Shown: positions 29,201 through 39,907, counted from the first letter of the stretch. The stretch is DNA of 64,000 nt from Candidatus Epilinea brevis (GCA_016710785.1 JADJUE010000012.1:115065-179064), one strand, 5' to 3'. A program made the numbers and translations. Notes: generated from the letters alone by a model not told the origin.

Positions 29201-30072
29201 GCCCCAGCGCGGTCTACGACCCGCAGCGGCGCACCCTCACCTGGAGCCTGGGCCCGCGGGCGGCCGACGAGCCCATCAGCCTGGGCTTCCGCCTGCGCCC
29301 CCTCGAGGTGGGCATCTGGCCCACCAACGTGCGGGCCGACGCCGCCTACCGCGACGCCCTGGGCAACGATGGCCGCCTCGTCTTCCCCATCCCCCAGGTG
29401 GAGGTATGGGCCCCCGAATCCCATCCGGGCCGCGTCTACCTGCCGCTCCTGCTCCGCCAGCAATGCATTCCGGTGGACAAGCCCCTGGACATCGTGCTGG
29501 TATTGGACAGCTCCAGCAGCATGCGCGAGACCACCGGCGGCGCCCAGACCAAGCTGGAGGCCGCGCGTCTGGCGGCGCAGCTGTTCATCGACCGCTCCAC
29601 CCTGGGGCCGCTTCGCGACCAGCTGGCCCTGGTGAGCTTCAACCGCGACGCCACGCTTCTCACCGCCCTGACCGACGACCGCGCGGCGCTGGCCGCCGGC
29701 CTGGCCGCCCTGCAGAGCCAGGAGGGCACGCGCATCGACCTGGGCCTGCAAGCCGCCGCCGCCGCCCTGGGCCAGAGCGGGCGCCCGGAGGCCAAGCCCG
29801 TGGTCATCCTGCTCACCGACGGCATCCAGAACAACCCGGAGCGACCCGGCAACGCCGACGTGCTGGCCGCGGCCGCGGTCGTCAAGAACCTCGGGGCCCT
29901 GGTGTACACCATCGGCCTGGGCCTACGGATCGACGTGGCGCTGCTGCGCGAGGTGGCCAGCTCGCCGGCGCGCTTCTACCCCTCGCCCACCGCCGAGCAG
30001 CTGGCCGACATCTACCGCCAGATCTCCGAGCAGCTGCCCTGCGACCTGCGGGGCGCCATCGGCGGCGGCTGA
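26287..30072 (+). CDS. large secreted protein: beta-propeller plus two VWA domains
   Basis: A 1261-residue exported protein. Signal peptide at residues 1-38 (RLAAALALAPALLMGPAAA). An NHL/SMP-30-like propeller occupies about 50-720, with repeated LDDxGxP and ADRGANRVLV-type strands. VWA domain 1 starts near 770 with MIDAS DTSRSM (Asp777). Between the domains lies GRVYLPLLLRQQC, a Chloroflexota-type YLP motif. VWA domain 2 has MIDAS DSSSSM (Asp1074) and later TDG. VWA domains bind metal and protein ligands, so a surface adhesion or scaffold role is inferred. Start at 26287 follows GGAGG. Intact and unusually long. Confidence 0.88.
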   Translation: MKLPRIAALSLLRRRLAAALALAPALLMGPAAAPAVAAPDQQAAPPPAYRYQLVDTWEKEPWALRAGHYGRIADVSSAPDGTIYVLDDRHQALHALAPDGTPLRVMPVPDLSGPNNPEQIGWTLKRLDVGFDGNPYVLSDGLYLDKVTNQIRFKARIDKLSPNGEALARFVFEPESFSSPHEGRYLDIALRDDGRIYLARSAVAMILFFSCEPQPGDVSIRDAGVDVLDPQGNYLETIDFASHGSIPTGLDLDLDGVLHVINAIPSALTNPYCGPQPTEEPSRRGPEPERLGAGASAAPAQAITPTPSAPQWDNGVAIFEPNHRLREIVPFFNAEDIAVGPAGIFVSRNVEIFQLRDDKEPLWVGPIGRVYAAYFDNHPVIHLDVPTNGKVVASFQHCYWQGAMIFDRPQARPDTPSFHGMTDVPELEGPAYPARIAAGEDLAVLLGRYQSFGQGAARQYQGTNQLVLPQTIQRWTRHGQVQPPTSPLSSQTGMCAGGRTWYTRDVAMDGKAVYSMDFGQIQRRPDHFLPEWGAWPQLDESPEEPFLLSAVSADSGRVAAFDKVRGKVFVLDDTGKPVSSWTVDGGGNSVPVDLAIRGDRVFLADRGANRVLVRGIDGEDLGAWPTHDGPAAIATGPSGDVYVLGRGRWAYRYRADGRLLASWPMPDRGIWALDITVDQDEAVYVSFLHHEELPDSAQPAWISNQFQILRSGLWIFKGEPYVPEEAPPPAATACTAVPDKWAAPRRIPLGNTVDVSLTVAGRCPGRQTPVQVAVVVDTSRSMNYDSALARAKAAVGELLQGLDPRSSEVALVTFDDGATLLQPLTGELGKLSQTIAGLEALGDTRSTAGISTAHQELRGLRGKPLERQVIVMVSDGSLKDDPTADAEAALADGIELYALVLPNREFQPPFTDQLTALVGGDREHVLIDPSPMELSALVDSLTDFIPEPGLFAAISIVDEIPANMDYVVDSARPSAVYDPQRRTLTWSLGPRAADEPISLGFRLRPLEVGIWPTNVRADAAYRDALGNDGRLVFPIPQVEVWAPESHPGRVYLPLLLRQQCIPVDKPLDIVLVLDSSSSMRETTGGAQTKLEAARLAAQLFIDRSTLGPLRDQLALVSFNRDATLLTALTDDRAALAAGLAALQSQEGTRIDLGLQAAAAALGQSGRPEAKPVVILLTDGIQNNPERPGNADVLAAAAVVKNLGALVYTIGLGLRIDVALLREVASSPARFYPSPTAEQLADIYRQISEQLPCDLRGAIGGG

Positions 30073-30124
30073 CCGGCGGGCCAACGGCATTCATGCGCCG
30101 GACGCCGAGGGGCAACAGCATACC

Positions 30125-30194
30125 GTAGGGGCGAAGCATCCGCCGCAGGTGGTTCGGGATTCCGACCGTCGATCAGCGGATGCTTCGCCCCTAC
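30125..30194. repeat. 19-bp perfect inverted repeat (hairpin) after the VWA gene
   Basis: GTAGGGGCGAAGCATCCGC (30125-30143) and its exact complement (30176-30194) flank a 32-base loop. It lies 50 bases past the stop and could act as a terminator, but it looks like a dispersed palindromic element. Confidence 0.7.
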
Positions 30195-30326
30195 ACCGTC
30201 CGCGCCCCTATCTGATCCGCTCGTCTCTACCGGATCCGCTTACCCTGCCCTACCCTGCTATGAAAATGCGCCGCGCTCCAGCCGCAGTTTCATATTCTGG
30301 CGGGTGTGCTTGCCGCACATGCGCGA

Positions 30327-31442
30327 CTAGTTCAGCGGGAACCCCACCCGCAGCCGCAGATCATAATCGTTGAGGGTGGGCGCCGTGTCGCGCAGAGCGG
30401 GCACCCAGAGCGCCTCGTCGGGCAGGGCCTCATCCTCCGGATAGAGCTGCTCCAGCAGGCTGGAGAGGTTGCTCAGGCGGTCCTCGTCCCAGGCCAGATG
30501 CGGCAGCTGCTTGCCGTTGATCTCCACGAAGAGGCCTTCCTCGCGCATCTCCAGCCCCGCCTGCTTGATGCCCTCCAGCGCCAGGCGCTGCTGCAGGTCC
30601 TTGCGCAGCATCAGCTGCGGGATCTTGAGCTTGCCGCCGCGGTCCAGCTGCATGCCGCGCAGCATGCGCTGCAGGTCGACGGTGCTGAAGCCGGCGAAGG
30701 AAGGCACCCAGCCGGTCACCTTGCCCTTCAGGGACACCGGCTCGTAATGGACGGCCAGGTCCAGCTGCTGCACCGCCGAGGCCTCGCCCGGGCCGTCCGC
30801 CTGCCGGGCGATCAAGCTGCGCACCTGGCGGCGGGTGGGGGTGGCGATCTTGCGCCGCGGGCTGGCGCCTTCCTCCGGCAGGTCGGGCAGGAGGATGTCC
30901 AGCTGCAGGTTGAGCTTGCTGATGGCCGGGACCAGGGCCGCCACGGACGCCTGACCTTCCGTCGAGATGAGGTGGAAGGCAGTGCTGCCGTCATCGCTCA
31001 GCTTGCCCAGGAGGTCCACGAGGTTGTCCAGGGACTCGCCCTCCCAGGCCAGCGACGGCAAGGGCATGCCGTTGACCAGCAGCAGGATCCCCTCCGGCTG
31101 CAGGGCCACGGTCAGGTGCTGGATGTCGCGCCGGTCCAGCCAGGCCAAGGCGTCCTGGTCCATGTAGACGATGCGTCCGAAGAGCGGGTTGCCGGTCAGG
31201 TCCTCCGCCAGGGCGTCGATGGTCTTGGAAGGAAAGCCGGCCACCTTGGCCACCCGGCCATCGGCACCCAGCTCGATGGGCACGGTGGGAAAGAGCACCG
31301 GCAGGCTCTCCAGCACCCGTTCCAGCTTGCCTTCCGCCTCGCCCTTGGGCTCGCCGCCGGCCGAGCAGCCGGCCAGGATGGCCGTGCCCAGCAGGCCGAG
31401 CACCATGAGATGCGGCCACCGTCGTCCTGTCATTGCGCCCAT
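30327..31442 (-). CDS. lipoprotein with internally repeated domain
   Basis: A 371-residue lipoprotein with lipobox LAGC (after LMVLGLLGTAI). Two related segments recur: NGMPLPSLAWEGESLDNLV-DLL near residue 120 and NGKQLPHLAWDEDRLSNLS-SLL near 325, so the extracytoplasmic part is a tandem duplication with a charged middle linker (KIATPTRRQVRSL). No named family is recognised. The ATG at 31442 or 31433 gives the signal; the longer upstream reading is disfavoured because the promoter at 31548-31577 would lie inside it. Confidence 0.78.
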   Translation of the reverse strand: MGAMTGRRWPHLMVLGLLGTAILAGCSAGGEPKGEAEGKLERVLESLPVLFPTVPIELGADGRVAKVAGFPSKTIDALAEDLTGNPLFGRIVYMDQDALAWLDRRDIQHLTVALQPEGILLLVNGMPLPSLAWEGESLDNLVDLLGKLSDDGSTAFHLISTEGQASVAALVPAISKLNLQLDILLPDLPEEGASPRRKIATPTRRQVRSLIARQADGPGEASAVQQLDLAVHYEPVSLKGKVTGWVPSFAGFSTVDLQRMLRGMQLDRGGKLKIPQLMLRKDLQQRLALEGIKQAGLEMREEGLFVEINGKQLPHLAWDEDRLSNLSSLLEQLYPEDEALPDEALWVPALRDTAPTLNDYDLRLRVGFPLN

Positions 31443-31547
31443 GCTCCACCCTGCCCTTTTCTGGTCCGCAAGCCGAACGGGGGTATCGGATCGACGCCGG
31501 CCCTCGGCCAGGGGCAGCCATCGGTCTCTTAACTCTGAGATAACCCA

Positions 31548-31577
31548 AGCATACCGCATCGCGGGGTCTCTGGTCAA
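31548..31577 (-). promoter_or_regulatory. sigma70 promoter of the repeated-domain lipoprotein
   Basis: Minus strand TTGACC (31572-31577), 18-base spacer, TATGCT (31548-31553). The architecture matches the pair at 21300 and 25693. Confidence 0.7.
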
Positions 31578-31641
31578 GCCCTTCGGCTACGGCCTCGCGG
31601 CGCGCGGCTCAGGACGCCAGGACCGCCGTCTTAATCTGTTA

Positions 31642-31670
31642 TTGACCTCGCCAGTCTGAAGGTGTATCGT
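31642..31670 (+). promoter_or_regulatory. sigma70 promoter of the histidine kinase operon
   Basis: TTGACC (31642-31647), 17-base spacer, TATCGT (31665-31670); start codon about 57 bases downstream. Confidence 0.7.
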
Positions 31671-31726
31671 GAGGGGCAGTTCCTATTTCGCTTGCCCCTC
31701 TATGGTTACCGAGGCCCGTTCAAACC

Positions 31727-34084
<2,358 letters not shown>

Positions 34085-34094
34085 GGCCCGAACG

Positions 34095-34505
34095 ATGAGC
34101 CCGGCGGCAGACGGTACCGGCGCGAAGGGCGACCTCAGGGCGCCTTTCGTCCTGTACATCGAGGACAACTTCCACAACCGGCGCCTGGTGGGCAAGATCC
34201 TGGCCTCGCGCGGCATCCGCGTGGTGGAGGCGGAGGATGGCCTCTCCGGGCTGCGGCAGATGCGCCAGGAGCGCCCGGCGGTGGTCCTGTTGGACATCAG
34301 CCTGCCGGACATCGACGGCCTGGAGGTGCTGGCGCGCATCCGCGGCGACGCGGCCCTGCGCGAGATCCCGGTGGTCGCCCTGACCGCCTCGGCCATGCAC
34401 GGCGACCGCGAGCGCTTCCTGGCCCAAGGCTGCGACGACTACCTCTCCAAGCCCCTGCAGGCCCTGGAGCTGATCGCGATGGTGGAGCGGTATCTGGAGG
34501 GCTAG
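34095..34505 (+). CDS. single-domain response regulator
   Basis: A 136-residue CheY-like receiver without output domain. The acidic pair is in YIEDNFHNRRL, the phosphoacceptor is Asp67 in VVLLDISLPDIDG, the switch Thr lies in VALTASAMHGD and the Lys in YLSKPL. Such stand-alone receivers act through protein contacts or in phosphorelays; sequence is of the DivK/Spo0F-like type. It starts ten bases after the kinase stop and is surely co-transcribed. Confidence 0.92.
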   Translation: MSPAADGTGAKGDLRAPFVLYIEDNFHNRRLVGKILASRGIRVVEAEDGLSGLRQMRQERPAVVLLDISLPDIDGLEVLARIRGDAALREIPVVALTASAMHGDRERFLAQGCDDYLSKPLQALELIAMVERYLEG

Positions 34506-34578
34506 GGTCGAGATATCTCGACTTCAGATCGATGGCCGAGTCGCTCCAATCGGGATCCGCCACCGCCCTGAGCTCATT

Positions 34579-34607
34579 TTGACTCAGCTGCCGACCTGGG
34601 ATACTTT
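34579..34607 (+). promoter_or_regulatory. candidate promoter for the DUF6777-like gene
   Basis: TTGACT (34579-34584) followed by GATACT (15-base spacing) or TACTTT (17-base spacing). The region is locally AT-richer than its surroundings. Confidence 0.4.
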
Positions 34608-34655
34608 TCTCGCAAACCCATGTGACTCCAGTCCCACCCAAGAGGAATGCCCCAG

Positions 34656-36401
34656 ATGCAACCCCAGTCCCGCTCCTCCTTGCCGACCCTGCTGCTGTCA
34701 GCCCTGCTGTTGCTGGGCCTCGGCGGCGCCGGCACCTGGTACTACCTGAAGCAGGCCGACAAGGGCACGACCACGGCGCCCGGCGAAACCTTCGAGGGCC
34801 TGACCCTGGCGCCAGGCGAGATCTTCCTGCAGCCGGCGGCGGAGGTCGGCCCGGACCCCTTCGCGGCCACGCCGCTGGCCCCCCCGCCCGACCCCACCCT
34901 GGCCGCCCCCGTGGTCGTCGAGAAAGCCGCGGTCAAGCCGCCGGCTCAGGCCGCCATCCAGGCCAGCAGCGGCGCCCAGCCCGGCCTCTACGGCGGCTCG
35001 CGCAACGACGCGGCCTGCAACGTGCCCCAACTGGTCAGCTTCCTGGGCGCCAATGCCGAGAAGGCCGCGGCCTGGGTTGCGGCCCTGAACGCCGATCCCA
35101 CCCTGCGCTTCGCCGGCGGGCCGCTCACCACGCAGAGCATTCCGGCCTTCGTCAACACCTTGACCCCCATCGTGCTCCTGGCCGACACCCGGGTGACCAA
35201 CCACGGCTTCGTGAAGGGCCAGGCGACACCCCGCCAGGACGTGCTGCAGAAGGGGACGGCGGTGCTGGTGGACCCCTACGGCGTGCCGCGGGCCCGCTGC
35301 TTCTGCGGCAACCCGCTGCTGTCGCCCCAGCCGTCCACGGTGGCGATCACCTACGTGGGCCGCTCCTGGGCGGACTTCGACCCGGCCAAGATATCGGTGG
35401 TGAGCCCCGCGCCGCAGCCGCAGGTCAGCTTCCAGGTCAAGGATGCTTCCGGTACCGTGGTCCAGGTGACCGTCGGCTCGCCGGGTCTGCCGGCCTCGTC
35501 GCCCGCGGCCGGCGGCCTGACGCCAGCGGCCGGTGCATCGCCCGCAACGACATCGGTGTCCGCGACAGCGCCCGTAACCGGCACAGCGGCCGCCGGAGCG
35601 GCGCCCGTCGGGACGCCCTACAGCGTGCAGCCGTCCACGTCCCCAGACGGGCGCATCTCGATGGCCCATCCGGCGGGCTGGGAGACGGAGAACTTCTGGT
35701 CGTGGATTGACATTGGCGGACAGCGGGCGATCTATCAGCAGTACTCCGCCTCTCCCAGCCGAGCGGTGTCGAAGGACAAGGCCACCACCTACACGATTCC
35801 CGAGGTAGCCGTCAAGCAGGTTTGGCCGGCAACGCCCGGCCAGGCGCTGGACGTGAACGCGGTCATCGCCAACGGGAAGTCGACGCTGTGCTCGAACACG
35901 AGCAGCCCGCAGCCGGTCAGCCATCCGAAGTTTGGTGCGGGCATCTTGGTGACCGATAGCAACTGCGGGGGCAACCCGTCGGCCGCTCGCGAGATGATGA
36001 CCTTCGGGCAGCCCGACGGGTCTGTGGTCCAGATCTACTCGAAGGTGCTCGAGCCACGCGACCGTGACCTCAACAAGGCGGCCCTGGACTCCCTCACCCT
36101 GCCCAAGGTCAGCGCGCCGGCGGCGATCGCCCCCAAGCCGCAGTGTTCGAAATCCCCGCCCGGCGCGCCGCCGGTAGACATCTCGGTCGTCAACACGACG
36201 GCCGAGCCGCTGCGGGTGGTCTGGCACGACTACAACTGCAAGTTGGACATCGCAAACTACCAGTGGATCGTCGCCCCCGGCGAAACGGAGCCCATTCCGG
36301 GCACCTACGAGGGCAGCGCTTACACCGCAGTGGCTGTCGATGGCTCCACGGTGGGCACCTACACGGTTCCCGCTGCGGGCGGTACCTGGACGCTTCCCTG
36401 A
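34656..36401 (+). CDS. DUF6777-like exported protein with C-terminal VHL-beta-like domain
   Basis: A 581-residue protein anchored by one N-terminal helix (LLLSALLLLGLGGAG). Residues about 105-260 match the DUF6777 pattern seen in actinobacteria and Chloroflexota (LYGGSRNDAACN, LTPIVLLADTRVTNHGF, RCFCGNPLL). A Ser/Ala/Thr linker follows, then a middle domain (about 320-480) with AHPAGWETENFW. The final 75 residues (DISVVNTTAEPLRVVWHDYN ... GTYEG) resemble the von Hippel-Lindau beta domain. ATG 34656 is preferred to 34647 because AAGAGGA is then spaced correctly. Function unknown. Confidence 0.75.
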   Translation: MQPQSRSSLPTLLLSALLLLGLGGAGTWYYLKQADKGTTTAPGETFEGLTLAPGEIFLQPAAEVGPDPFAATPLAPPPDPTLAAPVVVEKAAVKPPAQAAIQASSGAQPGLYGGSRNDAACNVPQLVSFLGANAEKAAAWVAALNADPTLRFAGGPLTTQSIPAFVNTLTPIVLLADTRVTNHGFVKGQATPRQDVLQKGTAVLVDPYGVPRARCFCGNPLLSPQPSTVAITYVGRSWADFDPAKISVVSPAPQPQVSFQVKDASGTVVQVTVGSPGLPASSPAAGGLTPAAGASPATTSVSATAPVTGTAAAGAAPVGTPYSVQPSTSPDGRISMAHPAGWETENFWSWIDIGGQRAIYQQYSASPSRAVSKDKATTYTIPEVAVKQVWPATPGQALDVNAVIANGKSTLCSNTSSPQPVSHPKFGAGILVTDSNCGGNPSAAREMMTFGQPDGSVVQIYSKVLEPRDRDLNKAALDSLTLPKVSAPAAIAPKPQCSKSPPGAPPVDISVVNTTAEPLRVVWHDYNCKLDIANYQWIVAPGETEPIPGTYEGSAYTAVAVDGSTVGTYTVPAAGGTWTLP

Positions 36402-36588
36402 GGCGAGGGGCCCTGACCTTCAATCACCTTGGCGGGGTGGTGGTGTTGGTGGGGTTCGGTGCTTGTCAAACAGGTTCGGATGCTGCGGGCGGTGGTCAGG
36501 TGACCACCGCCCGCGCCTTCTTGGAGCGATGCGGTCAAGGGCGCCGCTCGGCGCCCTGCGGATCGACGGTCTGGAATCGCCCATCGGA

Positions 36589-36617
36589 TTGACTTACGAA
36601 CATCCGTTCGCTATGCT
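36589..36617 (+). promoter_or_regulatory. sigma70 promoter giving a leaderless transcript
   Basis: TTGACT (36589-36594), exactly 17 bases, TATGCT (36612-36617). The ATG at 36624 is seven bases past the -10, where transcription should start. Confidence 0.75.
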
Positions 36618-36623
36618 CTGTGC

Positions 36624-37826
36624 ATGTCCCGCGCCCCCGAGGAGAAGCTGAACATCCTGGGCCCCGGGGCCCAGCTGGACCTCTGCCAGCAGAGCGACCG
36701 GCCGATGCCCGATGGCGACGGCTCGGCGCCCGGCCTCGCGCGGGCCGAGCAGCGCTACCACCACGGCGACGTCCGTCGCCACATCACCACCGCGCAGCAT
36801 CCGGGGCGCGGGCCCATCCCCGTGCTGCGCGTGCTGCAGACCAACGCCTGCGCCAAGGACTGCTTCTACTGCCCCTTCCGCGCCGGCCGCAGCTTCCGCC
36901 GCGAGGCCTACCGTCCGGAGGAGCTGGCGCGGCTGACGGACGAGCTGCACCGCGCCGGCCTGATCCAGGGGCTCTTCCTGTCCAGCGGCGTGGTGGGCCA
37001 CCAGGACCATTCGATGGGCCAGATCGTGGCCACCGCCGAGATCCTGCGCCGGCGCCTGGGCTACACCGGCTTCCTGCACCTCAAGCTGATGCCCGGGGCC
37101 AGCGAGGCAGCGGTGGAGGCCGCGGTGCGGCTGGCCGACCGCATCAGCGTCAACCTGGAGGCGCCCAACGCCGCGCGCCTGGCCCGGCTGACGGGCACCA
37201 AGGACATCAACCAGGACTTGGTGGCCCCCCTGCGCCGGGCCGCCCGCGTCATCCGCCGCCTGGGGCGCCGGGTCAGCCAGGTGACCCAGTTCGTGGTGGG
37301 GGCGGCGGGGGAGAGCGACGCCGAGATCCTGGACACCACCGACCGGCTCTACCGCGAGGTGGGCCTGTCGCGCAGCTATTTCAGCGCCTTTCGCCCCGTG
37401 CCCGACACGCCTCTGGACGGGCAGCCGGCCGAAGACCCCCGCCGCCAGCACCGCCTCTACCAGGCGGACTTTCTCATGCGCCAGTACGGCTTCAGTCGCG
37501 CCGACATTCCCTTGGACGGCGGCGGCAACCTCAGCCGCGGCGTGGACCCCAAGCTGGCCTACGCCCGTCGCCATCGCGATAGCTTCCCGCTGGAGGTCAA
37601 CCGCGCCGACCGCGAGCAGCTGCTGCGCGTGCCGGGGCTGGGCCCCCGCGCCGTGGAGGCCATCCTGCGCGCCCGCCGCGCAGGCCCTGTGCGCGATGCC
37701 GCCCAGCTGCGCGGCCTGGGCATCGACGCGAAGCGCGCCCTCCCCTGGCTGCTGCTGGACGGCCGGGCGGCGCCGCGGCAACTGACCCTGGCGGGCCTGA
37801 CCGAGGACGAGTCGCCTGACGCTTGA
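36624..37826 (+). CDS. radical SAM protein with helix-hairpin-helix tail (putative DNA modification/repair)
   Basis: A 400-residue protein. The 4Fe-4S cluster motif CxxxCxxC is at Cys76, Cys80 and Cys83 (ACAKDCFYCPF). The barrel continues to about 320. Residues 325-385 hold a helix-hairpin-helix (LLRVPGLGPRAVEAILRAR), which binds DNA non-specifically. This architecture is annotated as a putative DNA modification/repair radical SAM protein and is usually next to a TIGR03915-type partner, which is absent here. Its transcript appears leaderless. Intact. Confidence 0.88.
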   Translation: MSRAPEEKLNILGPGAQLDLCQQSDRPMPDGDGSAPGLARAEQRYHHGDVRRHITTAQHPGRGPIPVLRVLQTNACAKDCFYCPFRAGRSFRREAYRPEELARLTDELHRAGLIQGLFLSSGVVGHQDHSMGQIVATAEILRRRLGYTGFLHLKLMPGASEAAVEAAVRLADRISVNLEAPNAARLARLTGTKDINQDLVAPLRRAARVIRRLGRRVSQVTQFVVGAAGESDAEILDTTDRLYREVGLSRSYFSAFRPVPDTPLDGQPAEDPRRQHRLYQADFLMRQYGFSRADIPLDGGGNLSRGVDPKLAYARRHRDSFPLEVNRADREQLLRVPGLGPRAVEAILRARRAGPVRDAAQLRGLGIDAKRALPWLLLDGRAAPRQLTLAGLTEDESPDA

Positions 37827-37894
37827 AAGCGCGGTACCATCAAGCGACCGTCCATCGGCATCCCCCATCCGCGACCCGCTCCCGAGGCACCGCC

Positions 37895-39010
37895 ATGTCC
37901 GATCCCCAGCCGCCGCTCACCTATGCCGCCGCCGGCGTGGACTACAGCGCCATCGACCCGGCCAAGGTGCTGGCCCAGCGCGCCGCCGCCGGCACGGCCG
38001 CCCAGCTGGAACGCTGGGGGCATCGGGAGCTGGCGGCCAGCCGGGGCGAGAGCGCCTTCGTCTGGGACGAGGGCCCGCGCTACCGGGCGATGGTCATGGA
38101 AGGCCTGGGCACCAAGAGCCTGGTGGCCGACGCCGTACGCCCCCTGAGCGGCCGCAGCCATTACGACGCCCTGGCCCAGGACACGGTGGCCATGATCGTC
38201 AACGACATCATCGTCGTCGGCGCGGCGCCGCAGGTGGTGACGGCCTACTGGGCCATCGGGGATTCCACCTGGTTCGCCGACCGCGAGCGCGCCGCCGACC
38301 TGGTGACGGGCTGGGCCGGCGCCTGCGAGGCCGCGGGCGCCACCTGGGGTGGCGGCGAGACCCCCGCCCTCTCGGGCATCATCCAACCCGGCACCATCGA
38401 CCTGGCGGGCGCCTGCGTGGGGGTGATCGAGCCCAAGGAGCGCCTGGTGCTGGGCGACCGCCTGGCGGTGGGCGACGCCATCGTGCTGGTGGAATCCAGC
38501 GGCATCCACGCCAACGGGCTCAGCCTGGCGCGGCGGGTGGCCGCCGGCCTGCCGGCGGGCTACGCCACGGACATCGGCGACGGGACGGCGCTGGGCGAGG
38601 CCCTCCTGCGCCCCACCCACCTGTACCCCCGCCTGGTGGCGGCGCTCTTCGACGCCGGGCTGGACCTGCGCTACCTGGTCAACATCACCGGGCATGGCTG
38701 GCGCAAGCTCATGCGCGCCCCACGCGATTTGAGCTACCGCCTGCACACGCTCCCGCCGGTCCCGCCGGTGCTGAGCTTCCTGGCCCGCGCCGGCGGCCTG
38801 AGCCCCCAGGAGGCCTACGGCAACCTGAACATGGGCGCCGGCTTCGCCGTCTTCCTGCCACCGGAGCAGGCGGCGCGGGCGGTGGCGGTGGCCGCGGCGC
38901 TGGGCCTGGCCGCCTGGGACGCGGGCGTGGTGGAAGCGGGTCCGCCGGGGGTGGCCATCGAACCGCTGGGCCTGCATTACGCGGGCGACAGCCTGGGGGT
39001 GCGGGGCTGA
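37895..39010 (+). CDS. PurM-family protein (AIR synthase related)
   Basis: A 371-residue ATP-grasp-independent PurM-fold protein, similar to phosphoribosylformylglycinamidine cyclo-ligase. Recognisable segments are MEGLGTKSLVAD (the GxGTK loop), VNDIIVVGAAP, GGGETPALSGII and the ATP-pocket ESSGIHANGLSLAR, with HGWRKLMR near the end. The enzyme closes FGAM to AIR in purine synthesis. Some active-site segments differ from classical PurM (GTDGVGTK is replaced), so a related activity is possible. ATG 37895 chosen; the upstream extension has no homology. Confidence 0.82.
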   Translation: MSDPQPPLTYAAAGVDYSAIDPAKVLAQRAAAGTAAQLERWGHRELAASRGESAFVWDEGPRYRAMVMEGLGTKSLVADAVRPLSGRSHYDALAQDTVAMIVNDIIVVGAAPQVVTAYWAIGDSTWFADRERAADLVTGWAGACEAAGATWGGGETPALSGIIQPGTIDLAGACVGVIEPKERLVLGDRLAVGDAIVLVESSGIHANGLSLARRVAAGLPAGYATDIGDGTALGEALLRPTHLYPRLVAALFDAGLDLRYLVNITGHGWRKLMRAPRDLSYRLHTLPPVPPVLSFLARAGGLSPQEAYGNLNMGAGFAVFLPPEQAARAVAVAAALGLAAWDAGVVEAGPPGVAIEPLGLHYAGDSLGVRG

Positions 39011-39070
39011 GGAGCTGAGGATCCGAGGGACGCGGGGCCTGGCCGTCCGTCCCGGCCCCAGCTGCTGACC

Positions 39071-39076
39071 TATAAT
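39071..39076 (+). promoter_or_regulatory. -10 element for the second PIG-L gene
   Basis: A perfect TATAAT 54 bases before the start at 39130, without a recognisable -35. Confidence 0.5.
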
Positions 39077-39129
39077 CTCCCTCCCGTTCCCACATCGCCC
39101 CGGCCACCCATCCCTTGGAGCACCGACCC

Positions 39130-39885
39130 ATGAGCCTGAGCAGCTATGTTCCCGAGCGCGCGATGGTCATCGTGGCGCATCCCGACGACATCGAGTTCGG
39201 CAGCGCCGGCACCGTGGCCGCCTGGGTGAAAGGCGGCGCCGAGGTCTGCTACGTGCTGTGCACCAGCGGCGACGTGGGCATCGCCGAAGCGGGCATGACC
39301 AAGGCTCAGGCGGCGGCCATCCGCGAGGTGGAGCAGACGGCCGCGGCGGCGGCGGTGGGCGTGAACGACGTGGTCTACCTGCGCGAGCCGGACGGGATGC
39401 TGGAGAACAGCATCGACCTCAGGCGCAAGCTGGTGCGTGAGATCCGCCGCTTCCGGCCGGAGGCGGTGATCTGCATGGACCCCACGGTCATGTGGGTGGG
39501 CGACGGCTACATCAACCACCCGGACCACCGCGCGGCGGGCACGGCGGCGGTGGACGCCATCTTCCCCGCCGCGGGGCAGCCGAACCTCTTCGAGGAGCTG
39601 GCAACCGAAGGCCTCCGGGCCCACAAGCCGCGCAAGGTCTTCGTGACCTCCTTCCGTCAGGGCGAGGTGGCGGTGGACATCACGGACACCATCGACCTGA
39701 AGCTCTCCGCCCTACGCAAGCACGAGAGCCAGATGAAGGGCTGGGACCCCGAGCCGCGGGTGCGCGAATGGAACAGCATGGCCGCCGCGGGCACGGGCGC
39801 GGCCTACGCCGAGCGCTTCCGCGTGGTCACCCTGGAGAGCGACGAGGACTGGGCGAAGCGCAAGGGTGACGTGGCGAAGGGGTGA
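39130..39885 (+). CDS. PIG-L family deacetylase (second paralogue)
   Basis: A 251-residue zinc deacetylase-like protein: AHPDDIEFGSAG near residue 16 and NHPDHRAAGTAAVDAIFP later. It ends with an Arg/Lys-rich tail. The ATG at 39130 has GGAG nine bases upstream; a TTG at 39115 is the alternative. It differs from the paralogue at 10372 in the central region (LREPDGMLENSIDLRRKLVR), which resembles GlcNAc-conjugate deacetylases of thiol pathways. Substrate not assignable. The stop lies inside a 17-base tandem repeat. Confidence 0.9.
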   Translation: MSLSSYVPERAMVIVAHPDDIEFGSAGTVAAWVKGGAEVCYVLCTSGDVGIAEAGMTKAQAAAIREVEQTAAAAAVGVNDVVYLREPDGMLENSIDLRRKLVREIRRFRPEAVICMDPTVMWVGDGYINHPDHRAAGTAAVDAIFPAAGQPNLFEELATEGLRAHKPRKVFVTSFRQGEVAVDITDTIDLKLSALRKHESQMKGWDPEPRVREWNSMAAAGTGAAYAERFRVVTLESDEDWAKRKGDVAKG

Positions 39886-39907
39886 GGGGGGCGAAGGGGT
39901 GAGGGGG
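39874..39907 (+). repeat. 17-base tandem duplication at the PIG-L stop
   Basis: GCGAAGGGGTGAGGGGG occurs twice back to back; the first copy contains the stop codon. Confidence 0.65.

Noticed and set aside
26350..29751. A 1133-codon minus-strand ORF opposite the VWA protein
   Set aside because: Same reason: antisense shadow of a gene with signal peptide, propeller and VWA motifs.
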